Positions 53,778 to 62,170 of a DNA stretch of 64,000 nt are shown here, one piece after another (the stretch's first letter is position 1; every line of letters starts with the position of its first letter). The notes beneath the pieces are model-generated. The model made no database searches, was not told where the DNA came from, and saw only the letters and a list, made by a program, of their open reading frames with translations. The stretch comes from Xanthomonas sp. SI (GTDB lineage: Bacteria > Pseudomonadota > Gammaproteobacteria > Xanthomonadales > Xanthomonadaceae): the NCBI RefSeq assembly GCF_014236855.1, contig NZ_CP051261.1, positions 310,001 through 374,000 on the forward strand. The letters run 5' to 3'. The translations under genes and the position numbers were made by a program.

Positions 53778-54635
53778 ATGAGCCTTCGCACCACGCTTGC
53801 CTGCGCTTGTACCCTTGCCATTGCCGCGACGCTGGCGATCCCGGCCGCACAGGCGATCAAGCCTGCCGACAGCGCTAGCTTGCCCGCGCCGGATGCGGCC
53901 TTGCAGAAGGCCATCGACGGGAGTTGGCGCGATCGCGTCTACGTCGAGCGCGATGCCTATCGCCACCCGGGGCAGACCCTGGCGTTCTTCGGCATCAATC
54001 CGACCCAGACGGTGATCGAGATCACCCCGGGCGGCGGCTGGTATTCGGAAATCCTGGCGCCGTACCTGCGCGAGCGCGGCCAGTACATCGCCGCGGTGGT
54101 CGATCCGACGGCGGTGCCGGAAGGGCGCGGCCGCGAGTATCAGCAGAAGGCGCGTGCGACGCTGGAGCAGAAGTTCGCCGCCGCGCCGGCGCAGTACGAC
54201 CACGCCAAGCTGGTGGCGTATTCGCCGACCGCGCCGGTCTTGGGTCCGGCGGGCTCGGCCGATCTGGTGCTGACCTTCCGCAACGTGCACAACTGGCGCA
54301 TGTCCGGCCAGGCCGAGGGCATGTTCAAGGGCTTCTACCAGGTGCTCAAGCCCGGCGGCGTGCTCGGCGTGGTCGAGCACCGGGCCAAGGCCGATGTGTC
54401 GGCCGACGACAAGAGCGGCTACGTCGGCCAGGCGCAGGTGATCGCGATGGCGGAGGCGGCCGGCTTCAAGCTGGTAGGCAAGAGCGAGGTCAACGCCAAC
54501 CCGCGCGACACCAAGGACTATCCGGGCGGCGTGTGGACGCTGCCGCCGAGCAATAGCCACGATGCCGCCGACGACGCCAAGTACAAGGCGATCGGCGAGA
54601 GCGACCGGATGACGCTGAAGTTCGTCAAGCGCTGA
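53778..54635 (+). CDS. Exported class I methyltransferase-like protein
   Basis: The 285-aa protein begins with a convincing signal peptide (LAIAATLAIPAAQA) and then a Rossmann methyltransferase fold: motif I region VIEITPGGGWYSEILAPYL, ADLVLTFRNVHNW as motif IV/V and GFYQVLKPGGVLGVVEH as motif VI. SAM is not expected in the periplasm, so either it acts in a different way or the signal is not cleaved. Similar signal-bearing methyltransferase-fold proteins exist in many proteobacteria without known function. It is divergent from the aldo/keto reductase operon. Confidence 0.85.
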   Translation: MSLRTTLACACTLAIAATLAIPAAQAIKPADSASLPAPDAALQKAIDGSWRDRVYVERDAYRHPGQTLAFFGINPTQTVIEITPGGGWYSEILAPYLRERGQYIAAVVDPTAVPEGRGREYQQKARATLEQKFAAAPAQYDHAKLVAYSPTAPVLGPAGSADLVLTFRNVHNWRMSGQAEGMFKGFYQVLKPGGVLGVVEHRAKADVSADDKSGYVGQAQVIAMAEAAGFKLVGKSEVNANPRDTKDYPGGVWTLPPSNSHDAADDAKYKAIGESDRMTLKFVKR

Positions 54636-54711
54636 GAGCGGCCGGCGCGGGCAGCGGGAAAAGGAAACCGGCGTGGGAGAATTGTCCGCGTCGCGCGCGA
54701 CGCCGATGCTC

Positions 54712-54747
54712 GCCAATCCCGAATCCCCACTCTCCAATCCCCGCTTC
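54712..54747. repeat. GGGAATC-type repeat, reverse orientation
   Basis: CCAATCCCGAATCCCCACTC followed by TCCAATCCCCGCTTCC, ending one base before the rluE start. The unit is shared with 28050-28078 and 51586-51609. Confidence 0.68.
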
Positions 54748-54748
54748 C

Positions 54749-55285
54749 ATGCTGATCGCGTTCAACAAGCCGTTCAATGTGCTGTGCCAGTTCACCGATC
54801 GCAGCGAACCGCCGCGGCGCACGCTGGCCGGGTTCGGCCTGCCCGCCGACGTGTACGCGGCGGGGCGGCTGGACTACGACAGCGAAGGTCTGCTGCTGCT
54901 CACCGACGACGGCGCGCTGGCGCACCGCTACACCGACCCGCGCCACAAGCAGCCGAAGACGTACTGGGTGCAGGTGGAAGGCGTGCCGCAGCCCGAACAG
55001 CTGCAGCGCCTGCGCGATGGCGTGCTACTGAACGACGGACCGACCGCGCCCGCCCAGGCCAGCGTGCTGGAGACGGCGCCGGACCTGTGGCCGCGCGATC
55101 CGCCGGTGCGTTTCCGCAAGACGGTGCCCGATGCCTGGCTGCAGATCGTGCTGCGCGAGGGGCGCAACCGCCAGGTGCGGCGCATGACGGCCGCGGTCGG
55201 CTTGCCGACCCTGCGTCTGGTCCGCGCGGCGATCGGCACGCATCGGCTGGACGGGTTGGCGCCGGGCGCGTGGCGGGCGCTGTAG
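54749..55285 (+). CDS. rluE: 23S rRNA pseudouridine synthase RluE
   Basis: The 178-aa protein lacks an S4 domain and has the RsuA/RluB/E/F catalytic motif AAGRLDYDSEGLLLLTDDG with the nucleophilic Asp. ILREGRNRQVRRM-type REGRNRQVRRMTAAVGLPTL forms the other family signature. Short length and no S4 domain identify RluE, which modifies U2457 in E. coli 23S rRNA. A GGGAATC repeat ends one base before its ATG, leaving no conventional ribosome-binding site. Confidence 0.92.
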   Translation: MLIAFNKPFNVLCQFTDRSEPPRRTLAGFGLPADVYAAGRLDYDSEGLLLLTDDGALAHRYTDPRHKQPKTYWVQVEGVPQPEQLQRLRDGVLLNDGPTAPAQASVLETAPDLWPRDPPVRFRKTVPDAWLQIVLREGRNRQVRRMTAAVGLPTLRLVRAAIGTHRLDGLAPGAWRAL

Positions 55286-55303
55286 GCCGTCTGGGCAACA
55301 CCC

Positions 55304-55371
55304 CTGTAGGAGCGGCTTCAGCCGCGACGCTTTACCGATAGAGTCTGTCGCGGCTGAAGCCGCTCCTACAA
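55304..55371. repeat. Paired REP-like element (REPIN)
   Basis: CTGTAGGAGCGGCTTCAGCC and its inverted partner enclose a 20-bp spacer after rluE. The arms fold into one long hairpin. Confidence 0.92.
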
Positions 55372-55594
55372 GAGCGGGGCTGGCTGGTCGCGAATTACGT
55401 ATTGGCGCGCGTGCCGCGTGGCGCGTCCGTAGGCGCTCGACGATCGCCGTTGCGGCGGCCGCGTCGCCGCGCCGCGGATCGTCGGCGCATCACGCCCTCC
55501 GCCGCCTGCAAACTAAAACAGCGGCCGGATGCATCCGGCCGCTGTTTCGATGGCGCTGCTGTCGTCGCTGTCGCGGCGACGCTCCTGCAAAGCC

Positions 55595-55996
55595 TTATTC
55601 TTCGGTAGCGTCCTGCGCGGCCGCGGCACGGCGCGAGGTACGTGCCGCCGAACGACGGGCACCGGCGTTGCCGCGCTTGCTGGCTTCGATGCGCTGCGAA
55701 TCGCCTTCGATCGGCGCGGCGTTGTCGCGCTGGCGCTTGCGGTAGATCGCATACCCGAGCAAGCCCACGCCTACCGCCGCGGCGGCGATCGCGATGACCG
55801 GATTGCGGCGCACCGCAGTGCGCGCGACCTTGGTGCCGGTCTTCACCGCACCCAGCGCCGCACCGGTCTTGAGCGCGCCCATGGCGGCGCCGGACTGCAA
55901 CCACTTGTTGGCCTGCGGCCCGATGTGACGGAGGCTGTCGCCGGCATGGCTGGCGAGATCCAGCGCGCGGTCGGTGATGATGGTCAGCTTGCTCAT
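55595..55996 (-). CDS. Hypothetical basic membrane protein
   Basis: The 133-aa protein has one transmembrane helix (NPVIAIAAAAVGVGLLGYAIY) preceded by a soluble helical part with Gly/Ala-rich repeats (MGALKTGAALGAVKTGTKVA) and followed by a strongly basic, Arg/Ala-rich tail ending in EE. No known domain was recognised. It resembles small DUF883/YqjD-like ribosome- or nucleoid-associated membrane proteins only in layout. Start ATG 55996. Confidence 0.72.
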   Translation of the reverse strand: MSKLTIITDRALDLASHAGDSLRHIGPQANKWLQSGAAMGALKTGAALGAVKTGTKVARTAVRRNPVIAIAAAAVGVGLLGYAIYRKRQRDNAAPIEGDSQRIEASKRGNAGARRSAARTSRRAAAAQDATEE

Positions 55997-56408
55997 GGGG
56001 GCGTCCTTACTGGCAGGAATAAGGGCTGCAGTGTCCCTTGGGCGCCGTATACATGGCGTTAGCGCGCCGGCGTGGAATCGTCTGGCGGCTGAATGCGCAG
56101 GGCGGTTCGGATGCGGCGGTCGGTGCGCTTGGTCATCACGCTGGGGATTTCTCGATGGGACGGCGCTGGCGCGATATTGCCGAGGACAAGGCTGGTCGGC
56201 GCACGGTTCGCGCATGGTTATTGCCTTCGCCATCCATGGCCGCGGGCGGCGGGTGGCGGTGCTCGCCGGCCTCCGTACCTTGGCGTGCTTGCATCGGACC
56301 TTGGCGGAAGCGCGGCAGGCAGGCGGAGCGTCCTAAGCCGCCGTTGCCGCCTCGAATGGCCGCAACCTGCAGCGCGGCAGCCGGGCGGCTTCGCCGAGCC
56401 AGACGGCG

Positions 56409-56532
56409 CAGGTCGTCGAACGCCTGCTGGCGCTCAACACCACCGCGCTGACGCGGCTGGCGATCGCGCCGCGGCTGGCGCAGTCCGGCCACGGCGCGAT
56501 CATCAGCATCGGCTCGGTTTTGCCTGCCGTCG
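56409..56532 (+). pseudogene. Short-chain dehydrogenase remnant
   Basis: An open plus-strand frame without start codon encodes VVERLLALNTTALTRLAIAP then RLAQSGHGAIISIGSV. This is the NNA-to-catalytic-Ser core of classical SDR enzymes (the IALNxTALTRLTxAVLPxM and GxIINIGSV blocks). It lacks the Rossmann start and the YxxxK half, and it stops against the 3' end of hrpB, so only about 40 codons of a former SDR gene remain. Confidence 0.6.
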
Positions 56533-56534
56533 GC

Positions 56535-59123
56535 TCAGGTGCCACGCGGCTTTGCGCGATGGCTGGCGGTGGCGGTCCACGGGTCGTCCGGCCAAGGGTG
56601 GCGGGGATAGCGGCCCTTCATTTCCTTCTTCACTTCCGGATAGGTGCTGGACCAGAAGTTGCGCAGGTCCTGGGTCACCTGCAGCGGACGCCCACCGGGC
56701 GAGAGCAGGTGCAGCAGCAGCGCCACGCGGCCGTCGGCGACGCGCGGGGTGTCGGCCAGGCCGAACAGTTCCTGCAGCTTCACCGCCAGCACCGGCGGTT
56801 GCGGTTGGCCGGCGTGGTCGAGCGCGTAGTCGATGCGCCGCTCCATGCCCGAGGGCACGGTGATCCGCGTCGGCGCGTGGCGATCGACGGCCTGCCGCCG
56901 GTCCCACGGCAGCAGCGACTTCAGCGCCTCGCCGAGGTCGTCTTCGCCCAGTGCGTCGAGCCGGGTCTTGCCGGCGAAGGCCGGGCGCAGCCAGCCGTCC
57001 AGGCCTTCCAGCAATGCCGCGTCGCCGAGATCGGGCAAGCCCAGCTCCGGCATCCAGGTGCGCAGTGCGACCACGCGCGCGCGCCACTGGCTCAGCGGCT
57101 CGCTCCACGGCAGCGCCTGCAGGCCGAGTTCGCGCACCGCCTCGGTCAGCGCCGCCGCCGCGTGCGCCGGATCGACGCGGCCGGCGGGGCGGCTGTCGAG
57201 CACGATGCGGTCGAAGCGGGTTTCGCGCAGCGCGCTCAGCGCGCGCCGCTCGGCGTCCCAGCGCACCACGTCCTGCTGCACGAAGCGCTGCGGAAAGTCC
57301 GCGCGCAGCCGCGCCTCGTCCACCGGCGCGGCGCGCAGCAGCAGCGCGTCCTTGGCTTCGTAGCGCAGTTCGGTGGCGACCAGCCATGGCTCGCCGCGCA
57401 GATCGCTGTGCTCGAACAGGCGTGCGCTGCGGCCGTTGGCCAGCAGGTAGCGCAGCGGATCGGCCGGATGCCGGGTGGCGATGCGGTCGGGGAAGGCGTG
57501 GGCCAGCAGGTCGCCGAGTTCGTGCGCTTCCACGCTGTCCGGCGCCGCGGCGTCGCTGCGCAGGCGCCGCCGCCATTGCTTGGCGGCCGCATCGATCGCG
57601 GCCAGGCCGCCGCGGTTGGCGTCGTGCGGGGCGCGGCCGCGGCGGAACCCGGCCAGTGCGCGCCAGCGCGCCGCCAGCGCATCGCCGCCCTGGCGCAACG
57701 GGTCGCGCGCCTCGACCAGCGCGGCCAGGTCGCAGGCCAGCGCCTGCGCCCGCGCATCCGGCGCGGCCAGCAGCATCGCCGCCAGCCGCGGGTGGGTGCC
57801 CAGCGCGAGCATGCGCCGGCCGCTGGCGGTGATCGCATGGTTCTCGCTCAAGGCGCCGAGCCGCTGCAGCAGTTCGCGCGCGGCGGCCAGCGCGCCGGCC
57901 GGCGGCGGATCGACGAAGCGCAAGGCGTCGCTGCCCCAGGCCGCGAGTTCCAGCGCCAGCCCGGCCAGTTCCACCTGCAGCATTTCCGCGCGGCGCTGCG
58001 CCTCCAGGCGCTGCGACTGCGGCCACAGCCGGTAGGCCCAACCGGAGGCGACACGACCGGCGCGACCGGCGCGCTGGTCGGCCGAGGCCTGGGCGATGGC
58101 GGTGACGTCCAGCCGCGAGAAACCGCTGTTGGGATCGTAGTGCGGCTCGCGCGCCAGGCCGGCATCGATCACCACGCGCACGCCGGGCAGGGTCACCGAA
58201 GATTCGGCCACGTTGGTCGCCAGCACCACGCGGCGGTGGCCGTGCGGATCGGGCTGCAGCACCTTGGCCTGCTGCTCGACCGGCAGCTCGCCATGCAACG
58301 GCAAGACATCGACGCCACCGCTCCCTTCTCCCATCGGGAGAAGGTGGCGCGCAGCGCCGGATGAGGGTACGGCCGAGGCGGTGCCTGATGCGGGCACCCC
58401 TAACCCCACCCCGGCCGCTTCCAGCGCCGCCTGCACCCGCGCGATCTCGCGCTGCCCTGGCAGGAACACCAGCACGTCGCCGGGATGCTGCTGCAGCGCG
58501 TGCTCGATGGCGCGGCGGGTCTGCGCTTCCAGCGCCTCCTCGCGCCGCGCCGGGAAATGCGCGATCTCCACCGGATAGCTGCGGCCGGCACTGGACAGCC
58601 GCGGCGCGTCCAGGAACTGCGCGAGGCGTTCGCCGTCCAGCGTCGCCGACATCACCACGATGCGCAGGTCCTCGCGCACCTGCGCCTGCACGTCCAGCGC
58701 CAGCGCCAGGCCCAGGTCGGCGGCCAGGTGGCGTTCGTGGAATTCGTCGAACAGCAGCGCGCCGACGCCGTCGAGCATCGGGTCGTCCTGGATCATCCGG
58801 GTCAGGATGCCCTCGGTGACCACCTCGATGCGGGTGCGCGCGGATACCTTGTTCTCGAAGCGGATGCGGTAGCCCACGGTCTCGCCCGGCGCCTCGCCAC
58901 GCTGCCGGGCCATGAACGTGGCGGCGCTGCGCGCGGCGACCCGGCGCGGCTCCAACATCACGATGCGGCGGCCCTGCAGCCACGCCGCGTCCAGCAGCGC
59001 CGGCGGCACCTGGGTGGTCTTGCCGGCGCCGGGCGGGGCTTCCAGCACCAGCCGCGGATGCGCGGCGAGGCTGTCGCGGATCTGCGGCAGCAGCGGATCG
59101 ATCGGAAAAACGGGAGAGGCCAT
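56535..59123 (-). CDS. hrpB: ATP-dependent helicase HrpB
   Basis: The 862-aa DEAH-box protein has Walker A PPGAGKTTQVP, DEAH-box LLFDEFHERH (DEFH form), motif III MSATLDG, motif V LATNVAESSVTLPG and motif VI QRAGRAGR, followed by HA2 and HrpB C-terminal domains (SWLRPAFAG-like DGWLRPAFAGK; RITVPSGMERRIDY). HrpB helicases are RNA/DNA helicases of uncertain substrate; they are not related to the type III secretion regulator of the same name. ATG 59123 fits the family start. An insertion of about 31 residues near 237-268 comes from an intergenic-type repeat (see 58321-58412). Confidence 0.94.
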   Translation of the reverse strand: MASPVFPIDPLLPQIRDSLAAHPRLVLEAPPGAGKTTQVPPALLDAAWLQGRRIVMLEPRRVAARSAATFMARQRGEAPGETVGYRIRFENKVSARTRIEVVTEGILTRMIQDDPMLDGVGALLFDEFHERHLAADLGLALALDVQAQVREDLRIVVMSATLDGERLAQFLDAPRLSSAGRSYPVEIAHFPARREEALEAQTRRAIEHALQQHPGDVLVFLPGQREIARVQAALEAAGVGLGVPASGTASAVPSSGAARHLLPMGEGSGGVDVLPLHGELPVEQQAKVLQPDPHGHRRVVLATNVAESSVTLPGVRVVIDAGLAREPHYDPNSGFSRLDVTAIAQASADQRAGRAGRVASGWAYRLWPQSQRLEAQRRAEMLQVELAGLALELAAWGSDALRFVDPPPAGALAAARELLQRLGALSENHAITASGRRMLALGTHPRLAAMLLAAPDARAQALACDLAALVEARDPLRQGGDALAARWRALAGFRRGRAPHDANRGGLAAIDAAAKQWRRRLRSDAAAPDSVEAHELGDLLAHAFPDRIATRHPADPLRYLLANGRSARLFEHSDLRGEPWLVATELRYEAKDALLLRAAPVDEARLRADFPQRFVQQDVVRWDAERRALSALRETRFDRIVLDSRPAGRVDPAHAAAALTEAVRELGLQALPWSEPLSQWRARVVALRTWMPELGLPDLGDAALLEGLDGWLRPAFAGKTRLDALGEDDLGEALKSLLPWDRRQAVDRHAPTRITVPSGMERRIDYALDHAGQPQPPVLAVKLQELFGLADTPRVADGRVALLLHLLSPGGRPLQVTQDLRNFWSSTYPEVKKEMKGRYPRHPWPDDPWTATASHRAKPRGT
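58321..58412. repeat. Intergenic-type repeat inside hrpB coding sequence
   Basis: CTCCCTTCTCCCATCGGGAG followed by AAGGTGGCGCGCAGCGCC, GGATGAGGGTAC and CCCTAACCCCACCCC is a composite palindromic repeat I know from Xanthomonas intergenic DNA. Here it is in frame and encodes a low-complexity loop in HrpB between the helicase lobes. Confidence 0.65.
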
Positions 59124-59233
59124 CGGCCAAGGATACGGATCGGCTGCGCCGCTGTAGAGCGCATCCATCTCGCCGATAGCGCCGGCCCCGTACAATCTCC
59201 CGCTTTCCTGCCCGGCTTCCTCGGCATCTCCGC

Positions 59234-60031
59234 ATGACTCTGATCGATATCGGCGCCAACCTCACCCACGACTCCTTCGATCGCGACCGCGACGCGGTGC
59301 TGCAGCGCGCCCGCGACGCCGGCGTCGCGCAGTTGGTGGTCACCGGCGCCAGCCGCGAGCACTCGCCGCTGGCGCTGCAGCTGGCGCAGCAGCATCCCGG
59401 TTTCCTCTACGCCACTGCGGGCGTGCATCCGCATCATGCGCTCGAGTACACCGCCGAGTGCGACGCCGAACTGCGCGCGCTGCATGCGCATGCCGAGGTG
59501 GTGGCGGTGGGCGAGTGCGGGCTGGACTACTTCCGCGACCTCGCGCCGCGCCCGGCGCAGCATCGCGCCTTCGAGCGCCAGCTGCAGCTGGCCGCCGACA
59601 CCGGCAAGCCGCTGTTCCTGCACCAGCGCGACGCGCATGCGGACTTCCTGGCGCTGATGCGCCAATTCGACGGCAAGCTCGGCCCGGCGGTGGTGCATTG
59701 CTTCACCGGCACCCGCGAGGAGCTGTTCGACTATCTGGACCGCGACTGGCACATCGGCATCACCGGCTGGCTGTGCGACGAGCGCCGCGGCGCGCACCTG
59801 CGCGAGTTGGTCAAGAACATCCCGGCATCGCGGCTGATGATCGAGACCGACGCGCCCTACCTGCTGCCGCGCACGCTCAAGCCGCTGCCGAAGGACCGGC
59901 GCAACGAGCCGGCGTTCCTGGCGCACATCGTCGAGGAACTGGCGCGCGACCGCGGCGAGGACGTGGCGACGACCGCGGCGGCGACCACTGCGACCGCGCG
60001 TGGGTTCTTCCGCTTGCCGGATGTCGCGTGA
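59234..60031 (+). CDS. tatD: TatD-family metal-dependent hydrolase
   Basis: The 265-aa TIM-barrel protein has the TatD signatures: DIGANLTHDSF near the start, the metal ligand region TAGVHPHHA, GECGLDYFRD and a late SRLMIETDAPYLLPR. TatD-type enzymes are 3'-5' DNA/RNA exonucleases linked to DNA repair. The HCFTGTREEL stretch is also typical. It is divergent from hrpB, about 110 bp apart. Confidence 0.95.
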   Translation: MTLIDIGANLTHDSFDRDRDAVLQRARDAGVAQLVVTGASREHSPLALQLAQQHPGFLYATAGVHPHHALEYTAECDAELRALHAHAEVVAVGECGLDYFRDLAPRPAQHRAFERQLQLAADTGKPLFLHQRDAHADFLALMRQFDGKLGPAVVHCFTGTREELFDYLDRDWHIGITGWLCDERRGAHLRELVKNIPASRLMIETDAPYLLPRTLKPLPKDRRNEPAFLAHIVEELARDRGEDVATTAAATTATARGFFRLPDVA

Positions 60032-60137
60032 GCGGCGTCCGCCGCGCGGCTGTGGCTATCGCTATTGTGCGTGGCGATGCGCGCTTGTCCTGTGCCGGCC
60101 GCAGTAGTCGATCGCGGTCGTTTGCGCTGCGAGATCT

Positions 60138-60206
60138 TGTAGGAGCGGCTTCAGCCGCGACCGGCATTACCGGGAACCCCTGTCGCGGCTGAAGCCGCTC
60201 CTACAG
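60138..60206. repeat. Paired REP-like element (REPIN)
   Basis: TGTAGGAGCGGCTTCAGCCG, a 22-bp spacer and the inverted copy. It sits between the convergent tatD and PsiE-like genes. Confidence 0.92.
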
Positions 60207-60245
60207 GATTGATGGCCTGCCGGTTTTCCGCGGCACGGACGCTCG

Positions 60246-60758
60246 CTATTCGACCTGCGCGTCCTCGCGCTTGGCCTCGGCCATCGCTTCCGGCTCCAGT
60301 TCCTCGGCGCTGCGGTTGAGCTTGACGAACACGCCCCAGGCGATCAACAGCAGCGCCGCGCACAGACCGACCGCGGTGGCGTAGGGCAGCTTGGCCGGGT
60401 CGTCGTGCATCAGTTCGAAGATCGACACCAGCGTCTCGATCGCCAGGGCGATGACGATGACCACGAAGAACCGCGACAGGTAGCGGCGCACCCGCGTCGG
60501 GCCACTGACCTTGACGTCGCGCTGCACTTCTTCCTCGAAGATGGTCTGGCCCAGTTCCAGCGTCACCAGCGCCACGGTGAGCAGGCCGATCGCCTCCAGC
60601 ACCACGTTGAAGCGGTCGCGGATCACCAGGTCGCCGCCGGGGGTGAGGCCGTGCCACAGCTCCAGCACCGCCATCGCCACCAGGCCGGCGGCGCACAGCA
60701 GGAACAGCAGGATGATGACGAAATGGCCGCCGCGGAATAGCTTTTCCATGAACTTCAT
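60246..60758 (-). CDS. Four-helix membrane protein, PsiE-like
   Basis: The 170-aa protein has four transmembrane helices (for example FVIILLFLLCAAGLVAMAVL and YLSRFFVVIVIALAIETLVS) and an acidic Glu/Ala-rich C-terminal tail. Size and helix pattern resemble the phosphate-starvation-inducible PsiE family, but no decisive motif was seen. Function is unknown. Confidence 0.7.
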   Translation of the reverse strand: MKFMEKLFRGGHFVIILLFLLCAAGLVAMAVLELWHGLTPGGDLVIRDRFNVVLEAIGLLTVALVTLELGQTIFEEEVQRDVKVSGPTRVRRYLSRFFVVIVIALAIETLVSIFELMHDDPAKLPYATAVGLCAALLLIAWGVFVKLNRSAEELEPEAMAEAKREDAQVE

Positions 60759-61194
60759 CGCCGTTCGCCGTGGTCAGGTCGGCGAGCATAGGCGCGGCGG
60801 GCGTCAGCGGCGCGCGAAGGCGTGTGCAGAGGGGGGCGGTGGCAAGCGGCGAATGTCCCGATGCGGGGAATGCGTTCCCGTACGTTATCCGCTGCCGCCA
60901 TCACAGCAACTATTGGGACGTGCGCCGTGAGCTGACTGGCCCGATGCTGCACAAGAGGTGGGGCGCTGCGTTCGTCTGCCGGAGACACTGTGGGAGGGAC
61001 TTCAGTCCCGACGCTTGCCGGCCGGCCAATCGCATGGTCCCGCTTGTGGCCGCTGAAGCCGCTCCCACAAAGCGCATTGCGCCTCGCCACGGTGTGCCCG
61101 ATCCAACATCAGGGAGATTGCGCGCGCGAGGCTGCTGCGGCGGCGCTTCAGCGAATCGCACTGCCGCTGAAGGCGTCGCCACGCTGGTCCGCTT
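60759..61194. other. Intergenic region holding a REP-like pair
   Basis: No gene was recognised. A diverged REP-like pair lies at 60988-61069: TGTGGGAGGGACTTCAGTCC and an inverted GCCGCTGAAGCCGCTCCCAC. The two arms have different stem sequences (GGGACT versus GCGGCT), so each hairpin has kept its own complementarity while the pair has diverged. Confidence 0.6.
60988..61069. repeat. Diverged paired REP-like element
   Basis: The left copy carries a GGGACT/AGTCCC stem and the right a GCGGCT-type stem; both end in the shared TGTGGGAG/CTCCCACA tails. The spacer is longer than in the tight pairs. Confidence 0.8.
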
Positions 61195-62139
61195 CTATCG
61201 TTCCGCCAGCCCCGCCTGGTAGGCCTGCAGGTGGCAGTAAGCGGCCATCAGCCATGGCGCGGCGTGGCCGGCAGCGCGGGCGCGTGCCAGCATGTCGCCG
61301 ACGATGTGCTGCGCTTCCACCTGCTGCCCGGCTTCCAGGTCGCGCAGCATCGACGCTTTCATCGACGAGCCGGGTTGGGTCAGTAGCTGCAGCGCGTTGG
61401 CCTGCGCCGCTTCCGGTACCGCGTCGCCCACGGCAGCGGCGACCGCCGTGCATTCGGCATACAGCCCACGCAGCAGCGCCACGCCGTCGTCGCTGGCGAC
61501 GATGCGGCCGGTCGGCGCGCGCATCAGGCAGGTGGCCGCGGCCAGCGCGGTCAGGAAGGTGTACTTGATCCACTGTTCCTGCGCGATCCGCGGCGTGGCG
61601 ACATGGTCGATGCCGGCCTGCGTGCAGGCGGCAGCCAGGTCGCGCACACGTGCGCTGTCGGCGCCGCGCCCGTCGCGCTCGCCGAAGGTCAGCGAGGCCG
61701 GCTTGCCCAGGTGCTGGATGCTGCCGTCCGCGTCCAGCGTGGCGCTGATGAAGCACAGCCCGCCGAGCACGCGTTCGGCCCCGAAGCGCGTTTCCAGCAC
61801 CGAGTAGTGGCGCAGGCCGTTGAGGATCGGCAGCAACGCGGTGTCGCGGCTCATCGCCGGCGCCAGCGCGTCCAGCGCGCTGTCCAGGTCGTAGGCCTTG
61901 CAACTGAGGATCGCCAGGTCGAACGGCTGCGCGGCGGCCGTTGCCGGCAACATGTCGGCGGTCAGCGTGGCCACCGCGATGTCGGCATCGCCGCGCGTGC
62001 TGCGGATGCGCAAGCCGTCGCGCTGCAGGCGCTCGGCCCGCGCCGGGCGGACCAGGAAGGTGACGTCGGCGCCGGCCTGGGCCAGGCGTCCGCCGAAGTA
62101 GCCGCCGGTCGCGCCGGCGCCGAGGATCAGGATGCGCAT
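61195..62139 (-). CDS. panE: Ketopantoate reductase-family protein
   Basis: The 314-aa protein has an N-terminal Rossmann motif GAGATGGYFGGRLAQAGADV and the ApbA/PanE fold, with the catalytic Lys in ILSCKAYDLDSALDAL and C-terminal helices with SSMKASMLRDLEAGQ, the PanE signature. It probably reduces ketopantoate to pantoate for CoA synthesis, though paralogues of this family act on other 2-keto acids. It stands just downstream of the pilus-operon end, with 31 bp to the hypothetical gene, and could be read through from it. Confidence 0.88.
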   Translation of the reverse strand: MRILILGAGATGGYFGGRLAQAGADVTFLVRPARAERLQRDGLRIRSTRGDADIAVATLTADMLPATAAAQPFDLAILSCKAYDLDSALDALAPAMSRDTALLPILNGLRHYSVLETRFGAERVLGGLCFISATLDADGSIQHLGKPASLTFGERDGRGADSARVRDLAAACTQAGIDHVATPRIAQEQWIKYTFLTALAAATCLMRAPTGRIVASDDGVALLRGLYAECTAVAAAVGDAVPEAAQANALQLLTQPGSSMKASMLRDLEAGQQVEAQHIVGDMLARARAAGHAAPWLMAAYCHLQAYQAGLAER

Positions 62140-62170
62140 GCGCCGATGGTAGCAGCGACGCCGGCCTGGT

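Noticed and set aside
56535..59123. HrpB type III secretion regulator
   Set aside because: The protein has DEAH-box helicase motifs throughout; it shares only the name with the hrp-cluster protein.
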